From contig BPIR01000001.1 in the NCBI GenBank assembly GCA_026004215.1, forward strand, positions 1,082,566 through 1,146,565: a stretch of 64,000 nt of DNA, written 5' to 3'. The notes under the pieces are model-generated. The model saw only the letters and a program-made list of their open reading frames with translations, searched no databases and had not been told where the DNA came from. The position numbers and the translations under genes are program-made. The number at the start of each line of letters is the position of its first letter. Position 1 is the stretch's first letter. Origin of the DNA: Candidatus Binatia bacterium. GTDB lineage: Bacteria; Desulfobacterota; Binatia; HRBIN30. This document shows positions 17,187 to 27,100 of the stretch, in pieces.

Positions 17187-20100
17187 TCATTGCGAGCGCA
17201 GCCACGAAAGAAAACCGGCCACTCGGCGCACTCGGTTATTGAATGTGTCGGCGATCCACAACGAGCCATCCGGCCCCAACGCCGCACCAACCGGCCGACT
17301 GAGCTGCGCCGCAAGCGCTGGGCCACCATCGCCGTCGAAACCAGCCGCACCACGGCCAACTACAGTCCGGATCGTACCAGCAGGGTCAATCCACCGAATC
17401 ACACTGTTCCCCGTGTCCACCACCAAAAGACCATCGGCACCGAGCAGTACAATGTCGTACGGACTGTTGAGTTGCGCACTCGCCGCCGGGCCGCCATCGC
17501 CGCCGTAGCCCCGGAATCCTGTGCCAGCGACCGTCGTGATCACGCCACTCGTATCCACCCGCCGCACGACGTGATTCTTGGTCTCGGTGAAGTAAATGTT
17601 GCCTGCCGTGTCCTCCCTTACCCGTGCTGGTCCGTTCAAGCGGGCCAAATTGGCAGGACCACCGTCACCCGAATACCCCCCGACTCCAGTTCCAGCGACG
17701 GTGTGAATGATGCCTTCCCCGTCCACATACCGAATCACCTGGGCATCCAGATCCGCAATGTAAAAACCTCCGCGCCGCGACGGACAAACGCCGAATGGCG
17801 TGGTCAAATGAGCGCGGCGTGCCGGAAGTCCATCGCCATCGTTACCCACCAGTTCCGACCCAGCCGCGATATACACTCGGCCATCGGAGTCAACCTGGAA
17901 CACTGCCGGCACGTGATTTCCCGCCACGAACCATCGTCCTTGTTCGTCCACCTGCACTTCGCTTGCGTGGTGCAACGGCGTGTCCGCCGCTAAGCCGCCT
18001 TCGATCGGGAACGCCTCGATTCCCGTACCCATCACCGTACGCACGGTTCCGTCGAATTCGATCCGACGCAGGCGCAAATTGTTGGCGTCCACGATGAGCG
18101 GCCTTCCGTCCGCATCGAAGGTCACACTCCAAGGGAAGTACAGCGATGTCTCCGTGGCGGGCTTACCGTCGCCATCGAAGAGCGACCGGCCAGTTCCCGC
18201 TACGGTGCAAATCACTCCCGGTGTATCGCAGCTCTCGGTTCTGACCGGTGTCGGAGGCGGCTGAGGCGTAGGCGTCACTGTGGGTGTAGCGGGCACTGTG
18301 GGGCCCGAGTCGTCGTAGGCACCCTCGAGGATCCAAAGGCGCAAAAGTTCGATCTCCTCTGCCGGCAAAGGCTCTCGCCCTAAGGGCATGGGCTGCCCGA
18401 ACCGAGGAGAGCGGCTGAGCTTTTCCAACAGGAAGCTGCCGTCCGGATTACCCGGAACAATTTCGCAGGCATTCAACGACTTCGCCCAGGCGCCCGGACC
18501 GAACACACCGGCGTACGTCCGTAAATCGTAACCCGACGACGGGAATGGCCCTCCGTGACATGCCACACTCAAGCAACCGCGCCGCTCGAAAATGGGTTGG
18601 ACATCCCGCGAAAAACTGACTGTCGCACTGGCTGGAGGCGGGCCTTCGGGCGCAGGGCAGGGAGACAAATCCACTAGCTCCGAGCCAATCACTCGCGCTC
18701 CGCTATACGCCAGCATGCCAGCACCGAGGTTGACACTCAGATCACCACCCACCGCCCAAATACCCCCCTCGGGATCGATCCACACGGCGTGAAAGTCGCG
18801 AGACGTGTTCAACGTCGTGTCCGCCAACTCCCAGCCCTGCTCGCCTCGCAACGCGAGCGACGCCGCCACACCGACCGCCGCTGCCACGGGTGCACGGACG
18901 AACACCCCGTTCATCTGCGGCGTACCCGGCATTGCCCGATTCACGAACGAGCCGCCCTCCAGCTCCAACAACACGCCCTCAGCAAAGCCTCCCGAGGCGA
19001 CAATCAGACTGCCGTCCCCATGGATCGTAAACAGCGGGCGGCGCGAATCCGAAGGAACGAGCTGCCATCGCACCCCGTCAAAATGAAGTACCGTTCCATT
19101 CCGGCCGACAGCGTACACATCGTCGTCTGCTTTGCCCCAAACTTTGTAGAGCGTGGGTACGCCCGCAGGGAACAAATCATCGAGATTCGCGGCACTCCAC
19201 GTGACGCCGTCGAAACGCCAAATCACGCCGCCGCCACTTTCGTCATTCGGGTCACCGCCTACAGCAAAAATGTTGGCCGCACCTGTGCCCCAAACACCAA
19301 AGAGCGTAGGATTGCCCGGAGTTACCAGGCGCGTGAATTGCTTCGTCTCCAGATCGAAGCGTAGGACGAGCCCGCCCTCACCCACCATGTAATATGCTCC
19401 TTCGATCGGATCAGTGCTGATCCACCACAAGTCGCCTCGAGCTCCAGTATCGAGACGACGCCACCTTTGCCCGTCGTAGTGGAGCACGAAAGGACCGTAT
19501 TCGTCTGTCTCCGGGTCGGCGCCAACCGCGTACACATTGTTCGGCGAGGTTCCTGTGATGGAAAGCAAGGCAGCGGGCAGACTGCGCAACACGAACTTCA
19601 TGACGCCACGAGGCGGTCCCGCCTCCGTGCACATAAAATCCCGCGCCGCACACGCCGGCCGAGCATGGCAACCAATGCACGTCGCTTTCCCGTCGGCGAT
19701 GATGCTGCCATCGCGCAGGATACGCTGCCAGCGCCAATCGCGGGCTTCCGCATCAAAGCCCGGGGCTTCCTTACGCATCGCGCTCCAGCGGACGAGAGAA
19801 TCTGCACGGCAGTCAGAGCGCGTAAATTCTTCCTTCACGACGACCGACCCCACGGGGAGTACCGGCGCACCTTCTCGGTAGGCCTCGGCCGCCCCGGCAT
19901 CCGTAAGGACACGTATGTAGTAACCTTCGTGTTCGGCGCTCAACCGGCAGTCACGCACCTCGATGAAGGTCTGGGCATAGTTTGCCGGGACGATGCTGTC
20001 TTGCGCGCACCCCGTCAGGGCAAACCCCACAGCGGCAACGATTTCATCAATGGTCACCGCGGCATCGCCATTCCGGTCGAACGCGGGACACCGGCCTATG

Positions 20101-20258
20101 TCCGATAACCCGAGAGCAACATTCACACCGACGAGGATTTCGTCAATCGTCACCTCGCGGTCGCCGTTGCAATCGCCCACGCATCCGAACGCATCGCCAC
20201 TCGCGACACCCAACAGCGCGACGACCAGACCCCAGCCACAGACAAAACGCCCAAACAT
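17187..20258 (-). CDS. Exported mosaic protein: dockerin-like, P460-like c-haem region, propeller, c-haem domain, NHL repeats
   Basis: A 1023-residue exported protein. A signal peptide (1-25) is followed by two EF-hand/dockerin-like loops (CVGDCNGDREVTIDEI, DRNGDAAVTIDEI, about 26-85). A region resembling cytochrome P460 carries a c-haem motif CIGCH near residue 195. Repeats of the type NNVYAVG (about 230-540) look like a beta-propeller. Next comes a small cytochrome-like domain DVQPIFERRG with CLSVACH, a CX4CH variant of the c-haem motif, ending PLPAEEIELLRLWILEGA. A short Pro/Thr linker follows, then about five NHL-type repeats (YGGDGGPA...LNSP...VVDTGNSVIR) to the C-terminus. It likely acts in the periplasm or at the surface; the reaction is unknown. 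It lies 40 bases downstream of a second NHL gene and is probably in one transcript with it. Confidence 0.82.
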   Translation of the reverse strand: MFGRFVCGWGLVVALLGVASGDAFGCVGDCNGDREVTIDEILVGVNVALGLSDIGRCPAFDRNGDAAVTIDEIVAAVGFALTGCAQDSIVPANYAQTFIEVRDCRLSAEHEGYYIRVLTDAGAAEAYREGAPVLPVGSVVVKEEFTRSDCRADSLVRWSAMRKEAPGFDAEARDWRWQRILRDGSIIADGKATCIGCHARPACAARDFMCTEAGPPRGVMKFVLRSLPAALLSITGTSPNNVYAVGADPETDEYGPFVLHYDGQRWRRLDTGARGDLWWISTDPIEGAYYMVGEGGLVLRFDLETKQFTRLVTPGNPTLFGVWGTGAANIFAVGGDPNDESGGGVIWRFDGVTWSAANLDDLFPAGVPTLYKVWGKADDDVYAVGRNGTVLHFDGVRWQLVPSDSRRPLFTIHGDGSLIVASGGFAEGVLLELEGGSFVNRAMPGTPQMNGVFVRAPVAAAVGVAASLALRGEQGWELADTTLNTSRDFHAVWIDPEGGIWAVGGDLSVNLGAGMLAYSGARVIGSELVDLSPCPAPEGPPPASATVSFSRDVQPIFERRGCLSVACHGGPFPSSGYDLRTYAGVFGPGAWAKSLNACEIVPGNPDGSFLLEKLSRSPRFGQPMPLGREPLPAEEIELLRLWILEGAYDDSGPTVPATPTVTPTPQPPPTPVRTESCDTPGVICTVAGTGRSLFDGDGKPATETSLYFPWSVTFDADGRPLIVDANNLRLRRIEFDGTVRTVMGTGIEAFPIEGGLAADTPLHHASEVQVDEQGRWFVAGNHVPAVFQVDSDGRVYIAAGSELVGNDGDGLPARRAHLTTPFGVCPSRRGGFYIADLDAQVIRYVDGEGIIHTVAGTGVGGYSGDGGPANLARLNGPARVREDTAGNIYFTETKNHVVRRVDTSGVITTVAGTGFRGYGGDGGPAASAQLNSPYDIVLLGADGLLVVDTGNSVIRWIDPAGTIRTVVGRGAAGFDGDGGPALAAQLSRPVGAALGPDGSLWIADTFNNRVRRVAGFLSWLRSQ

Positions 20259-20298
20259 CGTAATTGTCAGGTCTTATCAGGGTGCCGTGTGCTCCCAC

Positions 20299-22752
20299 TC
20301 AACGTTTGACCTTGCGGATGCGCCCATTGAAAGTGTCGCTCACGTACAGATCACCGTTGGCATCGAATGCAACCCCAAACGGTCGGTTCAGTTGAGCCTG
20401 CGTTGCGGGGCCACCATCGCCACCGTATCCGCGCGTGCCTGTACCAGCTATTGTGCGGATCACGCCCGTGGACAGATCGATCATCCGAACGACGTGGTTG
20501 TTCGTATCGGCGAAGTACAAGTTGCCATCTGGGCCCAGTTCCACATCTTGCGGGTAGTTGATTTGCGCCTCTGTGGCGATCCCACCGTCTCCACTGTATC
20601 CCGGCACGCCGTTGCCCGCGATCGTCGTCACAACGCCGCACTTGAAGTCACTGCTGCAAAACTGAACGCGCCGAATGCGGTGATTGAGGGTATCGGCAAA
20701 GTACAAGTTGCCAAAGGAATCTATGGTGATTCCACCAGAAGGTTCTGGGTTCGGGCCGGTCGGGAAATTAACCAGCGCAAGCTGTGTGGGGCCGTCAGCA
20801 AAGCCGCTCGTACCGTTCCCGACTACCGTATCGATGGTCGCCTCCTCGCGAAGCTCGGCGAAACGATAAATCACCCGAATCCGCTGGTTGCGCTGATCGA
20901 TGAAGAAGTAGTTCCCTTGACCATCGAACACGCCGTGCGGTGGTTGATTGAGCCGCGCATTTTTTACCGGCCCCCCATCGCCGGCGAAATCGGGATCTCG
21001 CCCAGCGAGCACACGCACCCTACCTGTCACCTGGTCGACGACCCGCAACTTGTGGTTGTGCCACGCCTGAATCAGCAGGTCACCGTTGGGGAACATCTCC
21101 ACGTCTGTCGGGTGGTTCAAGGACACCAGCCGAGGATCGGCACCCGCGGGGGTCAAATCACTTAGGTCATCCGGACCATCGCCGACGAAATCCGACCCAA
21201 CCACCGTGCGGATGGTCCCATCAGGCAAGATTTCTCTGACCAGATGGTTGTTCCAATCCAAGAATACCTGCCGCCCGTTCGGAAAGAACGCGATATCAAA
21301 CGGCCAGTACAATGTGGCCGAAAGCCGGTGCGTCCCGTCCGGCGACAGGCCCATTCCTCCATTTCCGGCATACGTACAAATCGAGCCGACTTCTCCAGTG
21401 CAGGGAATGATCGCCGGCGTCGGTGTAGGCGTCGGGGGTGGCCCAATTTCGTCGGCGACGTCTCCGACCACGCGGAACCTGTGATTGTGAGTGTCTGCAA
21501 TCAGAACGTGACCATTGGGTGCCACTTCCACACCGTACGGCCGATCGAGCTGCGCCTCAGTGGCCGGCCCGCCATCGCCCCCAAAGCCCTGTGCCCCATT
21601 ACCCGCGATCGTTTCGATGATTCCATCCGGGCGAATTCTACGGATCGCGTTGTTCATGGTGTCTGCCACATAAACGGATCCGTCGCGCCCGACAGCGACG
21701 TCGCTCGGGGTGTTCAGTTGTGCGGAGCTCGCCGGGCCACCGTCGCCGGAGTAACCCGGCTCCCCGGTACCCGCAATGGTGTGAATAATGCCCGCCCGAT
21801 CGATCAGGCGGATGGCGTGGTTGCCGGTATCGGCAATGTAAATCTGGTCCATTGCATCCAAAGCAATGCGACCAGTCGGCGGAGCCGCTTGCCCTTTTGG
21901 CGCGCGGAGCTGCGCCAAGATCGCCGGGCCCCCATCGCCACTGTAGCCCGGCACTGATGTGCCACAAATCGTGTGGATCACGCCGTCGGGATCAATCAAG
22001 CGAATGCGATAGTTGGCTTGGTCGGAAACCAAAATGTTTCCCTGGCTATCACAAGCCACCGAGCTGGGAAGGTCCAGGGATGCTTGGTTTGCAGGCCCGC
22101 CATCGCCTCCGAAGGCCCGAGCTCCGGTTCCCGCAACGTTCTCGATTCTTCCCGTGGTGAAATCCATTCTCTTGACCAGAGAATTGTGCCAAGCGGCAAT
22201 GAGCATGCGGCCTTGGCGGTCGAACGCGACGTTCGTGGGATGGTTAAACTGCACGTACAGTGCGTCGCCGTCCTCTGCATCGCCGAGCTCCCCGGTTCCC
22301 GCGATTGTCTCGACCTTCCCGTCGCGGATGCGGCGCAGGCGGTGGTTGTTCCAATCCACGAGGTACAGCAAGCGGTCCGGCCCTACCGTTAAATCCTGAG
22401 GCAAATAGAATGCCGTCGAAAGCGGATCCCGACCGTCACCGTCATAACCAGCCAAACCATTGCCCGCGATTGTTCGAATGACTGGCGCCGGGCAAGTGGA
22501 AAGCGCGATTGCCACCGCCCGCAGTATTTCCTCGATGGTCACCGACCCATCGAGATTCCGATCGAAAGAAGCACAGGTCTCGAGTTGTGCCCCTGGGTTT
22601 TGCAGCGCGATGTTTACACCGCGCAAGATCTCCTCAACCGTGACGGCACCGTTTCCGTCGCAGTCACCGGTGCACGCAAGCGAGGCGGCCGGACCCAAGA
22701 CAAACCCAAATACGATGCAAACTAACAGCTTCAAAACCTCTTTTGCCCTCAT
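20299..22752 (-). CDS. Exported NHL-repeat protein with N-terminal dockerin-like loops
   Basis: An 817-residue exported protein. From the chosen ATG at 22752 there is a signal peptide (VLKLLVCIVFGFVLGPAASLA). Two EF-hand/dockerin-like loops follow (CTGDCDGNGAVTVEEI and DRNLDGSVTIEEI). Two sets of NHL-type repeats, each with GYxGDGGPA-type turns, are separated by a short TPTPTP linker near the middle. NHL repeats fold as beta-propellers and usually bind proteins or glycans. The frame is open to 22821, but only the 22752 start places the signal peptide at the N-terminus. No catalytic domain or haem motif is visible, unlike in its downstream neighbour. Confidence 0.82.
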   Translation of the reverse strand: MRAKEVLKLLVCIVFGFVLGPAASLACTGDCDGNGAVTVEEILRGVNIALQNPGAQLETCASFDRNLDGSVTIEEILRAVAIALSTCPAPVIRTIAGNGLAGYDGDGRDPLSTAFYLPQDLTVGPDRLLYLVDWNNHRLRRIRDGKVETIAGTGELGDAEDGDALYVQFNHPTNVAFDRQGRMLIAAWHNSLVKRMDFTTGRIENVAGTGARAFGGDGGPANQASLDLPSSVACDSQGNILVSDQANYRIRLIDPDGVIHTICGTSVPGYSGDGGPAILAQLRAPKGQAAPPTGRIALDAMDQIYIADTGNHAIRLIDRAGIIHTIAGTGEPGYSGDGGPASSAQLNTPSDVAVGRDGSVYVADTMNNAIRRIRPDGIIETIAGNGAQGFGGDGGPATEAQLDRPYGVEVAPNGHVLIADTHNHRFRVVGDVADEIGPPPTPTPTPAIIPCTGEVGSICTYAGNGGMGLSPDGTHRLSATLYWPFDIAFFPNGRQVFLDWNNHLVREILPDGTIRTVVGSDFVGDGPDDLSDLTPAGADPRLVSLNHPTDVEMFPNGDLLIQAWHNHKLRVVDQVTGRVRVLAGRDPDFAGDGGPVKNARLNQPPHGVFDGQGNYFFIDQRNQRIRVIYRFAELREEATIDTVVGNGTSGFADGPTQLALVNFPTGPNPEPSGGITIDSFGNLYFADTLNHRIRRVQFCSSDFKCGVVTTIAGNGVPGYSGDGGIATEAQINYPQDVELGPDGNLYFADTNNHVVRMIDLSTGVIRTIAGTGTRGYGGDGGPATQAQLNRPFGVAFDANGDLYVSDTFNGRIRKVKR

Positions 22753-22848
22753 CACCTCATCCCGACCTTGCATCACCGAAAACCCAGGCTGCCAGTCTAC
22801 CACACGAAAGAACAAACCCAAGAACGTGGGGACAGGCGTCGAGATTCT

Positions 22849-24066
22849 TCAACCGTCTTGGACAGTTCCTCGCACGCCATCGCTTGCATCCCAAGGTGGG
22901 TACAAAAGGGGCAAGTCTTCCGAGTCGGGCAGTTCCGTAAAGGTCAGCCGTAGCCGTAGCTCCGCGTTGACCTCCTGCCCGCGGATGTCGCGCGCTTGGA
23001 TCACGAGTTGCGCTTCAGCTCCTTCAAACTCGAAAAACGGCCCAGGACCCCGAACCGGGAAAGCCAGGCCCAACCGGCGTGCGAATCCGTCCTCGTTCTG
23101 GTCGAAGCGTACGATCACGCGAGGGGCATCGAAAAGCTCCCGCTGCGCGGTTCGCATACGAGCCGATACGATCACGGGCTCGCTGACGTCCAAGCAACGA
23201 ACTGCCAAGTTGAGCCGAACCGTGGCTCCGATCTGGCCGAAGTTGATGACTCGAAAATTGTCGCAATTCTTTAACAAGCCGAAGCCTTCGACGAGGTTTC
23301 GGCCTACCCAAACCCCTTTGCCTTGCGGGCACGGAAGCCAAGCCAAGCGCCGTCGCCACACTGGGCTGCCTTGGCAACACGGTTCATCCAACGAACCGAG
23401 CACAGCTTCGCACCCTTGTAGCGGAACACAATGAACGGATTCGCAAGCGCTGGCCTGCTGAACGTCGAACAAGAAGTCAGCATACGCCGGCGCCGTAGGT
23501 GCGTTTTGCTGCCACACGCCGACCCGTGCGTACTGGGGGCCAATATCTGCCTCCCCTGGCACCCAAAAAAGCCTGGCCACTGAATCCGCGACATGCAGGC
23601 TCAGGGAACTCGGCCCGGCGGTAGCGGCGAAACTCAGAGGGTCGCCATCCGGATCCGCGACTTCGACGGGCACTTCGATCGGGTAACCCACAAAGGCTGA
23701 ATATACTCGCAGCGGTCCAGCAAGAGGTGGGTGATTTGTCGGGGTCGCTGCAGGAGTCGGGGTATAAAAAGACGGCGATGGCGTAGCGGTCGCTGTCTTG
23801 GTGGCCGTGACTGGGGCCGTAGCACTGCCTACGGCCCTTGGCGTCAAGGTCATGGTGGGAAGTGAGGTTGACCGAGGTTCCGTTGTCCGGAATGTCGTTG
23901 GCCCAGACGTCGGAACGGTGGCCATGCGGGTCGGTGTTGGCTCCCGCTGATCCAACGGCTTGTTACTCGATGTGCACCCGCCTACCGGCAGTGTCGCCAC
24001 GAACAAGGACGCCGCGCTGGCGAGTTTCGAAGCCCAGTCTCGGTGCCACCCACCGCGGCCTGCCAT
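22849..24066 (-). CDS. Predicted lipoprotein with Thr/Pro stalk and Ig/cadherin-like domain
   Basis: A 405-residue protein. The N-terminus has a lipobox LPVGGC (Cys31), so it should be lipidated and anchored in a membrane. Residues about 35-115 are a Thr/Pro/Ser-rich stalk (TPTRMATVPTSGPTT...). The segment around 120-205, with VADPDGDPLSFAATAGPSS, is typical of cadherin-like or putative Ig repeats. The rest holds eight or more cysteines and beta-rich sequence. Function is unknown; the design fits a surface adhesion or binding protein. It is followed by the NHL gene pair in the same direction. Confidence 0.75.
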   Translation of the reverse strand: MAGRGGWHRDWASKLASAASLFVATLPVGGCTSSNKPLDQREPTPTRMATVPTSGPTTFRTTEPRSTSLPTMTLTPRAVGSATAPVTATKTATATPSPSFYTPTPAATPTNHPPLAGPLRVYSAFVGYPIEVPVEVADPDGDPLSFAATAGPSSLSLHVADSVARLFWVPGEADIGPQYARVGVWQQNAPTAPAYADFLFDVQQASACESVHCVPLQGCEAVLGSLDEPCCQGSPVWRRRLAWLPCPQGKGVWVGRNLVEGFGLLKNCDNFRVINFGQIGATVRLNLAVRCLDVSEPVIVSARMRTAQRELFDAPRVIVRFDQNEDGFARRLGLAFPVRGPGPFFEFEGAEAQLVIQARDIRGQEVNAELRLRLTFTELPDSEDLPLLYPPWDASDGVRGTVQDG

Positions 24067-24080
24067 GATTTCAAGAAATC
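24067..24080. promoter_or_regulatory. Perfect dyad GATTTC-AA-GAAATC at the lipoprotein start codon
   Basis: A 14-base perfect palindrome ends directly at the ATG of the lipoprotein gene, where a ribosome-binding site would be expected. No Shine-Dalgarno sequence is visible there. It could be an operator or an RNA element controlling translation. Confidence 0.4.
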
Positions 24081-24126
24081 AGGCACTTCACGGCACATTG
24101 CAAGCATAACCCGGAAGCACGAGGGT

Positions 24127-24163
24127 GCGGCCTGGCCACGGCAGTGCATCGTGGCCAGGCCGC
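24127..24163 (-). terminator. Long perfect hairpin after the Cys-rich protein gene
   Basis: Fourteen-base perfect inverted repeat GCGGCCTGGCCACG (24127-24140) and CGTGGCCAGGCCGC (24150-24163) with a 9-base loop, starting 10 bases beyond the stop of the gene at 24173. No T-run follows on the minus strand, so it is a strong RNA hairpin (terminator or 3'-end stabiliser) rather than a textbook intrinsic terminator. Confidence 0.65.
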
Positions 24164-24172
24164 GTAGCTCCT

Positions 24173-27100
24173 TCACTGACACGCGATGTGAACCGTGCCG
24201 ACGGCGTCCATCGTCGGGAAGCCGGGCAAGACAATCTCGGCGAAGGGAAGCGCGAAGCCCAGGCGACCCGTGTTGAGCACGTTGTTCTCGATGTTCGTGC
24301 AGCCGAAGGGCACGTTCGTTGCGGAGGTCGAAAGGTTCGTCTGCGTCAGCGCCGTCCCGCTCGAGTTCACCGCATCGTACACCGTAGCGCTCACCGCGCC
24401 AGTGGTGATCATTCCCGTCAGCGAGAGGTCGCCAGCGTTCGGATCGAACGGATCGGAGTCAGCGGGGCACGGCGCGCTCGTGTCGGTCAGAATGCGCAGC
24501 AAGAGGGATTCGGTCAGGGTCATCCCGCCCGCGGGATACGTACCACTGAGGGTGACCTGAATCGGCGAAATGCAAGCAGGCGGGAACTGAGTTGACAGCT
24601 TCGCCTCAGATACCAGCCCACCCGGGTTGGTGAACACGTCGTCGCACTCCGGATCCTGCGGCAGACCGCCGTTGGGTCCCGGCGGTTGCGACGTATCGTG
24701 ATCCTGAACGGCAACAGAATCGTAATCCAGCTCCCCGCCATCACAGTCGATCTTGCCGGTGCCGTTACCGCCCGGACGCACACACACCTTTGCCAAGCCG
24801 AGCAAGTTGATCGGATTGTAGTGCGAGCCCGAGGCCGGGATGGTGATCGTGCGCACTCCGTTGGCGGGGTTCAGATCGGAGAACTCCCAGGTCTGGAAAC
24901 CGCTCAACAGCAAGTTGAGGTTGATTCCGGAGGTGGTTTGCAACTTCACCACGGCACCGTTCGTGGCATTGGGCCGCAAGGTACACAACCGAGTGAGCGG
25001 CGTCGGCGTCGGTGTCGCGGTATTGGTCGGCGTTTGGGTAACTGTCGGTGTGTGGGTGCGCGTCGAGGTGCGCGTACGGGTCGGAGTGCGAGTGAACGTG
25101 TTGGTGGGTGTCGGTGTGTTGGTCGGCGTGTATGTCGGGGCACCCGGCGGCAACGTGAAACTCGGAGTCGGAGTTACGGTTGGCGTATTGGTCGGCGTGG
25201 AGGTCGAAGTTGGGGTTCGAGTCGGAGTATCCGTTGGCGTCGGCGTAAAGGTGGCGGTATTCGTGGGTGTCGGAGTCGGAGTCGCTTCGAGCTGGCAGCC
25301 ACGGCTACAACCATCTCCATCGTTGCGGTTCGCGTCGTCGCAAGTTTCCCAGGGCTCTTGGATACCGTTGCCACAGGTGCTCACGCGACACTCGAATTTC
25401 ACCGTGTCGGTTTCCGCTTTTCCGAACGGGTCCCGCGCTCGTACACGTATCGTGTACCGCCCGGGACGCACGCTTTTCACCGTTATGCCGTCACTCAAGT
25501 AAGTCACCTTGAGTGGAACCAAAATCGGCACCGGCGGGCTGCACTGATTGAGGGTGGTGTATGTCGTACCTGGCGTGGGAGTCTTGGCACGAATTACAGA
25601 CAAGCCCCATCCGGAACTGCCGAAGATGGACTCCACAGCGTTGAAGTTGGCGACGTCGATCGGCTTGATACTCGTCGCCCGCGGTTTGACTACCTCGATC
25701 GAGCTAAGGCCAAAGTTGGCAAAACACTGTCCGAGGAACCGAAGGTCGGTGTTGTTGATGCACACGCGCGGAATGATCGTGCAGCTTCGGTTGTTCAGGT
25801 CCGTATCGGCATCGCACCGCGGATCACCCTCGTAACAAACGACCTTGTTCTTCGGACGTCCTTTCTTATCCAGGGTAGGAACCGGTTCGACGTGCCACTC
25901 TAAACCGCAATCCGTCACTGCGCTGCCGCCCCCGGGAATACACGGGTTTATCGGTGCCGCAGGCACGCAAGGGCCGGTAGGCGTCGGCGTCACCGTCGGA
26001 ATGGGAGTGTTGGTCCGCGTCGGCGTGCGGGTGCGCGTGGGCGTTTCTGTCGGTGTCCCCGTCGCGGTAAAGGTTGCCGTCGGCGGCGGTGGCGGCGTAG
26101 CCGTAGGTGTATCCGTGGGCAGTGGAGTGTTCGTGAACGTCGGCGTGGGGGTACACGGGGCACCCACGCAGCCCGAGGCGGGATTACAGGTTTGGCACGC
26201 GTCACAGACAAGCGGCTCCCCTGGCTGACAGGCGCCGCCGATGCACACATCGCCCGTGGTACACGCGTTCCCATCGCTACACGGCGTTTCGTCGGGTGCA
26301 AAATCATCGCTGGGACAGTTTGCCGCGGTGCCCGTACAGTTCTCGGCGATGTCACATGCACCTGTGGCAGCGCGGCACACGACCGACGCCGGTTGGAACG
26401 CATCGGCTGGACACTGGTTGTTCACACCATCACAGCTCTCCGCTACATCGCAGGGTCCAGCAGCGGGCCGGCAAACTGCAGTCGACTTGGAATCCGGCGG
26501 GCACGCTGCACTCGTTCCACTGCACGTTTCCGCTATGTCACACGTGCCTGCAGCGGCGCGGCAAATCGTTCCGGCACTCGCCAGCGAGTCTGCTGGGCAA
26601 GTAGGGCTGGCACCCGTGCAGGTCTCGGCGGGATCGCACGGTCCGGTCGAGGCCCGGCACACCGTTCCGATGGACTTGAACGTGCAGTTCGCTGTACAGC
26701 ACGAACCCGCAGTTCCGTTCAGGCTGCCTTCGTCGCAATCTTCGCCGACGGTGGACTGCACAATGCCGTCGCCGCAGAAGGAGGTAAAAGTCACGGAAAC
26801 AAAATGGCCGTCGTTATCGATATTGCGGCTACCGACGCCGGGATACTGCCCAGCCGTTTGCCCGCTAAAGGTCAAGGCCATTCCCATCCGGACAGCACAC
26901 TCGTCTCCACCCCCCGCGCCATTGTCGCTCCCGCAGCTTTGGCTCCAGACAAAGCGAATCGTATGTGTTTGCGGCACCCCGTTGCTCAGCCCACGAATGG
27001 TTCCCGTCGTGGAGTCATCGAAGGGCAAGTTGCCAGAACCGGTAAAACTCTCGAGCAGTCCCGGGTCGGGTAAGCTCAACGACCCCGAGACCAGAGCACC

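Noticed and set aside
19993..21165. 390-residue plus-strand open frame
   Set aside because: Antisense of the NHL-repeat genes; the repeated coding units keep shadow frames open.
17500..22300. Tandem DNA repeats as a CRISPR or satellite
   Set aside because: The recurring CGGGCCACCATCGCC-like units are codons for GGDGGPA turns of NHL repeats, in frame and irregularly spaced.
24686..25903. 405-residue plus-strand frame rich in Gly/Arg
   Set aside because: Antisense of the Thr/Pro linkers, whose repeats open long shadow frames.
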